Assembly: GCA_902578385.1 (NCBI GenBank)
Contig: CACHCR010000003.1
Coordinates: 1 to 64,000 of the forward strand
DNA length: 64,000 nt
DNA from: an uncultured Fidelibacterota bacterium
GTDB taxonomy: Bacteria; Fidelibacterota; Marinisomatia; Marinisomatales; Marinisomataceae
Direction: 5' to 3'
Shown here: one piece after another, positions 59,355 to 64,000 of the stretch
How positions within the stretch are numbered: the stretch's first letter is position 1
Layout of the letters: each line of letters begins with the position of its first letter
Program-made: the position numbers and the translations under genes
Notes under the pieces: generated by a model
What the model was told of the DNA's origin: nothing
What the model saw: only the letters and a program-made list of their open reading frames with translations
The model's database searches: none

Positions 59355-59852
59355 ATGAACAAAAACTTACTTTTAGCCTTTTCATTAGGCATTATACTTA
59401 ATGGATGTGCATCTATGATGCCAGAACGTACTACTGCTGTAAAAAGGGCAACTGAAACAAAAGAATATGATGTTTCAGCAAAAGAGCTTATTACAGCTTC
59501 AATAGGAACGTTTCAAGATTTAGGTTATACCATAGATGTATTAAATGCAGAATTTGGTTTAATTACAGCTAGTAAAACGCAAGGCACAACTACTACAAGG
59601 ACAAACCTTGAAGAAGATCCATTTGAGGCTTTTATCCGTGCTTTAACCGGTATTGAAGATAATAGTGATGTAGTTATTGCACCATTAACTCTATCTGCTA
59701 CAATAACTGTAAAAGAAATTTCAACCGATCCATTACTTTCATCATTAAGAGTAAACTTTGAAGGCGGAGATAGGAAATTCTCTGATTTATTTTTTAAAAG
59801 TTTCTTTGCTGCATTAGATAAATCATTATTTTTAGATCAAGCGATTGAATAG
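59355..59852 (+). CDS. Lipoprotein, first of a tandem paralogue pair
   Basis: This 165-residue lipoprotein (SLGIILNGCASMM) contains the segment TETKEYDVSAKELITASIGT, then FQDLGYTIDVLNAEFGLITA and, near the end, DPLLSSLRVNFEGGDRKFSD and FFAALDKSLFLDQAIE. The same blocks occur in the next gene, so the two arose by duplication. The fold looks like an alpha/beta sandwich reminiscent of SMP-30/LptE-like small lipoproteins, but I cannot name the family. Confidence 0.7.
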   Translation: MNKNLLLAFSLGIILNGCASMMPERTTAVKRATETKEYDVSAKELITASIGTFQDLGYTIDVLNAEFGLITASKTQGTTTTRTNLEEDPFEAFIRALTGIEDNSDVVIAPLTLSATITVKEISTDPLLSSLRVNFEGGDRKFSDLFFKSFFAALDKSLFLDQAIE

Positions 59853-60422
59853 ATGTTTAAAAAAATTGCAATTCACTCCTTTCTAATAACTTTCTTGATA
59901 ATGAGCTGTGCATCATCAGGTGGCTCATCTAAAAAATCTACCGCAGCTCAAAGAGCAGTAGAAACAAGAGAATATGATGTGGCTTCCAATGCATTGATGC
60001 AGTCTACTATTGGTGCATTTCAAGATTTAGGTTTTACAATTGACACCTTGAGTGAGGAGTTTGGTTTAATAACAGCAAGTAAAATAGAAAAACCAAAGAA
60101 AAAAGAGCCTTCCAGTGCAGAGAAAGCCTTAGGTGTACTTGCAGCAATTGCAGTTATTTGGTGGCTGGTTGCTAGTGATGGCGATGGAGATCGTCCGGGA
60201 GGTAGAGGAGACGATGGTGGTGAAACTGTTGTTGTTAAGGATTATAAATTAACTGCAACAGCTACTATAAAATCAATAAATGATAGTGAGCCATATTTAT
60301 CTTCATTGAGAGTTAATTTTGGTGGGGGAGAAAGAAAAAGATCAATGCAATTTTTTTCTGAATTTTTTGCTGCAATCGACAAATCTTTGTTTCTTGATGA
60401 ATCGATAGAAGAATTATCTTAA
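59853..60422 (+). CDS. Lipoprotein, second of a tandem paralogue pair
   Basis: This 189-residue lipoprotein (ITFLIMSCASSGG) repeats the architecture of its upstream neighbour: VETREYDVASNALMQSTIGA, FQDLGFTIDTLSEEFGLITA, YLSSLRVNFGGGERKRSMQF and FFAAIDKSLFLDESIE. It differs by an insert with a hydrophobic helix (LGVLAAIAVIWWLVA) and a Gly/Asp-rich loop around residues 115-130, which could be a membrane segment. It starts at the base after its paralogue's stop, so expression is joint. Function is unknown. Confidence 0.7.
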   Translation: MFKKIAIHSFLITFLIMSCASSGGSSKKSTAAQRAVETREYDVASNALMQSTIGAFQDLGFTIDTLSEEFGLITASKIEKPKKKEPSSAEKALGVLAAIAVIWWLVASDGDGDRPGGRGDDGGETVVVKDYKLTATATIKSINDSEPYLSSLRVNFGGGERKRSMQFFSEFFAAIDKSLFLDESIEELS

Positions 60423-60472
60423 AAATAGATTCTTATTTCTAGATTTTTTCCTTATACTTTATCTCTAAGATT

Positions 60473-63400
60473 ATGATAAAAAATCTACAAAAATTTTTTT
60501 TAACGATAATTCTTTTCAGCGTAACTTTTGCTGGTTCAGCAGCAAAAAGTCATTCTGCTGAGCTTTTAAGCAGAGGAAGATCTGTTCCTATGGCAATATC
60601 TGATGATACTTTAGTTACTGCTAAAACGTTCTCATCTTTAACTTCCAGAGTTCTAGATATTTATAGTATTGATTCCAATTCTGGTATATTTACTAAAAAA
60701 GGAGAAATTAATTCTCCGAATCCAATGGCAGGTGATGATTTTGGATTTAGTATTGCCATTTCTGATAATCATATGATAGTTGGATCACCAGGATTTAATA
60801 AAGGTCATGGTGCTGCATATTTATATAAAAAAATTAATGAACAATGGGAGCTTGAAAAAGTATTTGAAAATCCTATTCAATCAGTAAACGAAGGTTTTCC
60901 TCATAGATTTGGATATAGTGTTTCCTTAACAGATGATTATTTTTCTATTTCATCCCCATTTTATAATGATGGATTAGTTTATGTCTATAGTTTGAATTCT
61001 TCCAATTCTAGATTATCATCAAAACCTATACATTCAATCGATGTAAGAAATCTTGGCGATGTTGAAGGGTGTTATGCAGAAGGTCCAAATAAATTTGGTT
61101 TTGGTATTTCAACTTCATTTAAAAACAACAAATTATTAATTGGATCTTTAAAAGACTTTGTACATTTAATAGAATATCAAGATGGAATTCCTTTTAGTAT
61201 TGATATTCCAAATCCTTCAATAGATGATGACTCAAGTGCTGAAAAAATAAAGTTTGGTGAATCGGTTTATGTTGGAAATAAAAATATATATGTATCTGCA
61301 TTGAATGCAGATAACGGACGAGGGAAAGTTTTTGTATATCCTTTTTTAAATTCATCAAGAACAGATGAAAATCCATGGACAAACCCTTTTATAATTCAGC
61401 CAAATACTACATTAGATAACTCTCATTTTGGTTATAAGATTTCAGAAAGTGGTAATAAAGTTTCTATTTCTACATTTAACCAAAGAACAATTTATAATTA
61501 TGTAATTAACGATTTAGACAAACTTGAATTAATTGATGAGCTTACAAGTAGTTCATCCAAAGATTATTTTGGAAGAAATATTATTCTTACAAACGAATTT
61601 TTATTAGCTGGTGATTACTATGCTAACAAATTTCATATTTATAAAAATGAAAATCAAAGTAGAGTTTTAAACAGTAGTTTTTCAACTGCTGGGCAAATCG
61701 TTTCAATTAGAAATAAGGTAGAATGTGTAAATGGTTTTGCCGGACAATTTGCATGTAATGAAATTGATTTAATGTCATATTTAGATAAGACAGAAATTGG
61801 TGGTTCTAATTCTACATCTTTAAATGATATATGGGGTTGGACAGACCCTCAAACTAACAGAGAATATGCAATCGTTGGAATGAGTAATGGTACCTCTTTT
61901 GTTGATATTTCTAATCCTGAAAATCCTTCCTACCTTGGTAGATTGCCAACTCAAACTAGTAATTCTACATGGAGAGATATAAAAGTATATCAAAACCATG
62001 CATTTATTGTTTCTGAGGCTAGTGGTCATGGTATGCAAGTTTTTGATTTAACTGAACTTAGAAACATATCTTCACCAACTACTTTTTCAAATACTGCCTA
62101 CTATAGTGGTTTTGGTAATGCTCATAATATTTTTATAAATGAAGATACTGGCTATGCTTATGCAATTGGAACTTCAACATGTGGTCCTGGAGGACTTCAT
62201 ATTGTTGATATTTCAACTCCATCGATACCTTCAAAATCTGCATGTGTTTCAGATCCAAATACTGGTAGAAATGGTACGGGATATTCTCATGATGTTCAAT
62301 GTGTTATTTATAATGGACCAGATACAGCATATGTTGGAAAAGAAATTTGTTTCGGTTCCAATGAAACAAAAGTTTGGATAGCAGACTTAAGTACAAAATC
62401 AGATGATTCTTCAGGAGGAAAAACGATTGGTTTAGGAAGTTATGACAATTACTATACGCACCAAGGATGGTTGACTGAAGATCATAAATATTTTATTGTT
62501 AATGATGAGTTAGATGAAAATAATAATGCTTATAATAATACAAGAACGCTTATTTGGAATGTTGAAGATTTGAGCAACCCAGTTGTTGAAACTACATATT
62601 TTGGACCAACTCCATCCATTGATCATAATAATTATATTATCGGAGATAAAGTTTACATGTCTCATTATACTAGTGGACTAAGAATTCTTGATATTTCAAA
62701 TATTTCATCTCCAACAGAATCTGCATTTTTTGATGTTTATCCAGCAAATAATAATACATCTTTTGATGGAACATGGAGTAATTATCCTTATTATTCAAGT
62801 GGTGTTATTGCAGTTACTGGTATTGATGAAGGCTTATTTGTTGTAAATCCAAAAGGTAATGTACAAGGAGAGGCACCAACAGTAACTTATGCTGTTCCAT
62901 CAGAAGGTAGTGTAACACTTTCTTGGAATCTTATTGGTGATACCACTACAAAAGTAAATATTTACAGATCAGTAGAAGAAGGATTTACTCCAAGCAATTC
63001 TACTTTTTTAGCTAGTGTAAGTTATCCAGGGACTGAATATACAGATTCAAGCTTAGATGTAAATGTATTTTACTATTACAAATTAACTGTTGAAACAAAT
63101 GGTCAGGAAGGACCATTTTCAAATGAAATTAAAGTAAAGCCTATCGTTGCTCCAAATCAGCCACCAACAATAGATACTCCTAGTAATGTTGAATTTTTTG
63201 AAGATACAGAACTTAATATTACTCTAAGTGGTATTTCATACGGAGGTGATGTTAACCCGCAAAATATTACTATCACTGCAAAAGCAGACAATAGTGAATT
63301 ATTTTCTGAAATTAATATATTAGAATCCTCTCCAGAACAACTAGCGTTAATACCAATAGAGAATAAGTTTGGAACATCAGTTATAAGTATAACAGTTAAA

Positions 63401-64000
63401 GATGATGGTGGTGTTTTAAATGGTGGTATTGACTCAACAACTGTTTCATTCAATGCTACTGTTAATCCCGTTAATGATCCACCTTCTTCATTTGGAGCTA
63501 TTGGAGAATATTTGGTTGGTAGTGGACAATATTTACCTGGGTCAGATTTCAGAACATTATATGTGACACCAGAAAATGTAGCAGATTCAATAAAATTTGT
63601 CTGGGAACCTGCAGAAGATGTAGATGGTGATTATGTCCAATACAGAATGATAGGGTATCAAGGACTAGAATTTTTATCGATGACAACATATACTTCTGAT
63701 AATTTTAAAACTTGGGCTTTAAAAGACTTGATTGCGCAGACTGATACCGTAACTGTATCAGAAGGAGCCTGGAATGTAATAGCTACAGATGGTCAGTCAT
63801 TTAATACTGCAGTAGCTATTGGCGGTAAATTAAGAGTTGATGGAAGACAATTGATTCCTGATGTTCTTGAGATTAAGCAAAGTTATCCTAATCCATTTAC
63901 TAACTTCACTACAATTGAATATGATGTGCCTAGCGAACAAAATGTAGTTTTAAGAATATTTAATATAAGAGGTCAAATAGTGAAAACTCTTGTAGACGAA
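60473..64000 (+). CDS. Secreted choice-of-anchor B protein with C-terminal sorting domain (3' end outside window)
   Basis: The frame from ATG 60473 stays open to the last base, 1176 codons. A signal peptide (FFLTIILFSVTFAGSAA) is followed by integrin-like FG-GAP-type repeats to about residue 400 (DDFGFSIAISDNHMIVGSPG). The choice-of-anchor B domain covers about residues 415-790: VECVNGFAGQFACNEIDLMS, NDIWGWTDPQTNREYAIVGM, YTHQGWLTEDHKYFIVNDEL and IDHNNYIIGDKVYMSHYTSG. Fibronectin/cadherin-like modules come next. The final visible part, QSYPNPFTNFTTIEYDVPSE, is the start of a type IX-like (FlgD-like) sorting domain. It is a large surface or secreted protein. Confidence 0.88.
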   Translation, partial: MIKNLQKFFLTIILFSVTFAGSAAKSHSAELLSRGRSVPMAISDDTLVTAKTFSSLTSRVLDIYSIDSNSGIFTKKGEINSPNPMAGDDFGFSIAISDNHMIVGSPGFNKGHGAAYLYKKINEQWELEKVFENPIQSVNEGFPHRFGYSVSLTDDYFSISSPFYNDGLVYVYSLNSSNSRLSSKPIHSIDVRNLGDVEGCYAEGPNKFGFGISTSFKNNKLLIGSLKDFVHLIEYQDGIPFSIDIPNPSIDDDSSAEKIKFGESVYVGNKNIYVSALNADNGRGKVFVYPFLNSSRTDENPWTNPFIIQPNTTLDNSHFGYKISESGNKVSISTFNQRTIYNYVINDLDKLELIDELTSSSSKDYFGRNIILTNEFLLAGDYYANKFHIYKNENQSRVLNSSFSTAGQIVSIRNKVECVNGFAGQFACNEIDLMSYLDKTEIGGSNSTSLNDIWGWTDPQTNREYAIVGMSNGTSFVDISNPENPSYLGRLPTQTSNSTWRDIKVYQNHAFIVSEASGHGMQVFDLTELRNISSPTTFSNTAYYSGFGNAHNIFINEDTGYAYAIGTSTCGPGGLHIVDISTPSIPSKSACVSDPNTGRNGTGYSHDVQCVIYNGPDTAYVGKEICFGSNETKVWIADLSTKSDDSSGGKTIGLGSYDNYYTHQGWLTEDHKYFIVNDELDENNNAYNNTRTLIWNVEDLSNPVVETTYFGPTPSIDHNNYIIGDKVYMSHYTSGLRILDISNISSPTESAFFDVYPANNNTSFDGTWSNYPYYSSGVIAVTGIDEGLFVVNPKGNVQGEAPTVTYAVPSEGSVTLSWNLIGDTTTKVNIYRSVEEGFTPSNSTFLASVSYPGTEYTDSSLDVNVFYYYKLTVETNGQEGPFSNEIKVKPIVAPNQPPTIDTPSNVEFFEDTELNITLSGISYGGDVNPQNITITAKADNSELFSEINILESSPEQLALIPIENKFGTSVISITVKDDGGVLNGGIDSTTVSFNATVNPVNDPPSSFGAIGEYLVGSGQYLPGSDFRTLYVTPENVADSIKFVWEPAEDVDGDYVQYRMIGYQGLEFLSMTTYTSDNFKTWALKDLIAQTDTVTVSEGAWNVIATDGQSFNTAVAIGGKLRVDGRQLIPDVLEIKQSYPNPFTNFTTIEYDVPSEQNVVLRIFNIRGQIVKTLVDE

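Overview
The window is an AT-rich bacterial chromosome segment with short intergenic gaps and many start/stop overlaps. Gene content points to a marine, surface-water member of Marinimicrobia (SAR406) or a close relative in the wider Fibrobacteres-Chlorobi-Bacteroidetes area. The signs are a choice-of-anchor B secreted protein with a type IX-like C-terminal sorting domain, a MutL/DUF6754 membrane cluster, lysine 6-transaminase, two photolyase-family proteins with a DUF2256 gene, and many small lipoproteins. This placement is inference from content; no rRNA is present.

Layout. 1-7.5 kb: end of ftsX, grpE, dnaJ, two unrecognised membrane genes, rsmD, coaD, icd and obgE. 7.5-13.04 kb: an accessory island inside a tRNA-Ser(GCU) gene. 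13.04-19.9 kb: small membrane proteins, thioredoxin-like proteins, an amidase, an Xre-regulator operon with a CPBP protease, an FeS-BCP-type photolyase relative and bolA. 19.9-24.6 kb: TPR lipoprotein, pyrD, rlpA, lipid kinase and cdsA. 24.6-31.2 kb: a seven-gene block of unknown function with a MutL-type ATPase, a KOW/hybrid-barrel protein, a DUF6754 protein and three further membrane proteins. 31.2-38.6 kb: lat, rsmI, tmk, an S41 protease, an ILVBL-like ThDP enzyme, a DoxX-like protein and an SDR. 38.6-39.96 kb: a second, smaller island inside a tRNA-Val(GAC) gene. 39.98-60.4 kb: CobW GTPase, MerC-domain protein, phosphatases, an Fpg/Nei-like glycosylase, a sterol-desaturase-like protein, a flavin monooxygenase, a DUF2207 protein, very small membrane proteins, S1/P1 nuclease, photolyase, CADD-like protein, apt, an alkylsulfatase-like protein and lipoproteins. 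60.5-64 kb: a large secreted choice-of-anchor B protein that runs off the end.

The most striking content is the pair of tRNA islands. Each starts in an intact tRNA gene and ends in an exact copy of its 3' part (30 nt for Ser, 40 nt for Val). I see no integrase, recombinase, replication or phage structural gene in either. Both carry only small, mostly very acidic, unrecognised proteins. The first gene of each island is preceded by nearly the same 48-nt promoter/leader (46 of 48 identical, read by eye), although the tRNA targets differ. A 27-nt core of that leader, ending in a strong Shine-Dalgarno and start codon, is repeated before most genes of the Ser island, and a shorter form precedes the second gene of the Val island. 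Both islands encode a protein I read as TerB-like. Together they look like one family of non-autonomous, tRNA-targeting cargo elements whose genes arrive as leader-plus-ORF units and whose recombinase must act in trans.

A second system worth attention is the MutL/DUF6754 block. It has no mutase subunits and is laid out like an operon for a membrane complex with an actin/Hsp70-fold ATPase. A third is a palindromic operator shared by the Xre-regulator operon and the DUF2207 gene 33 kb away.
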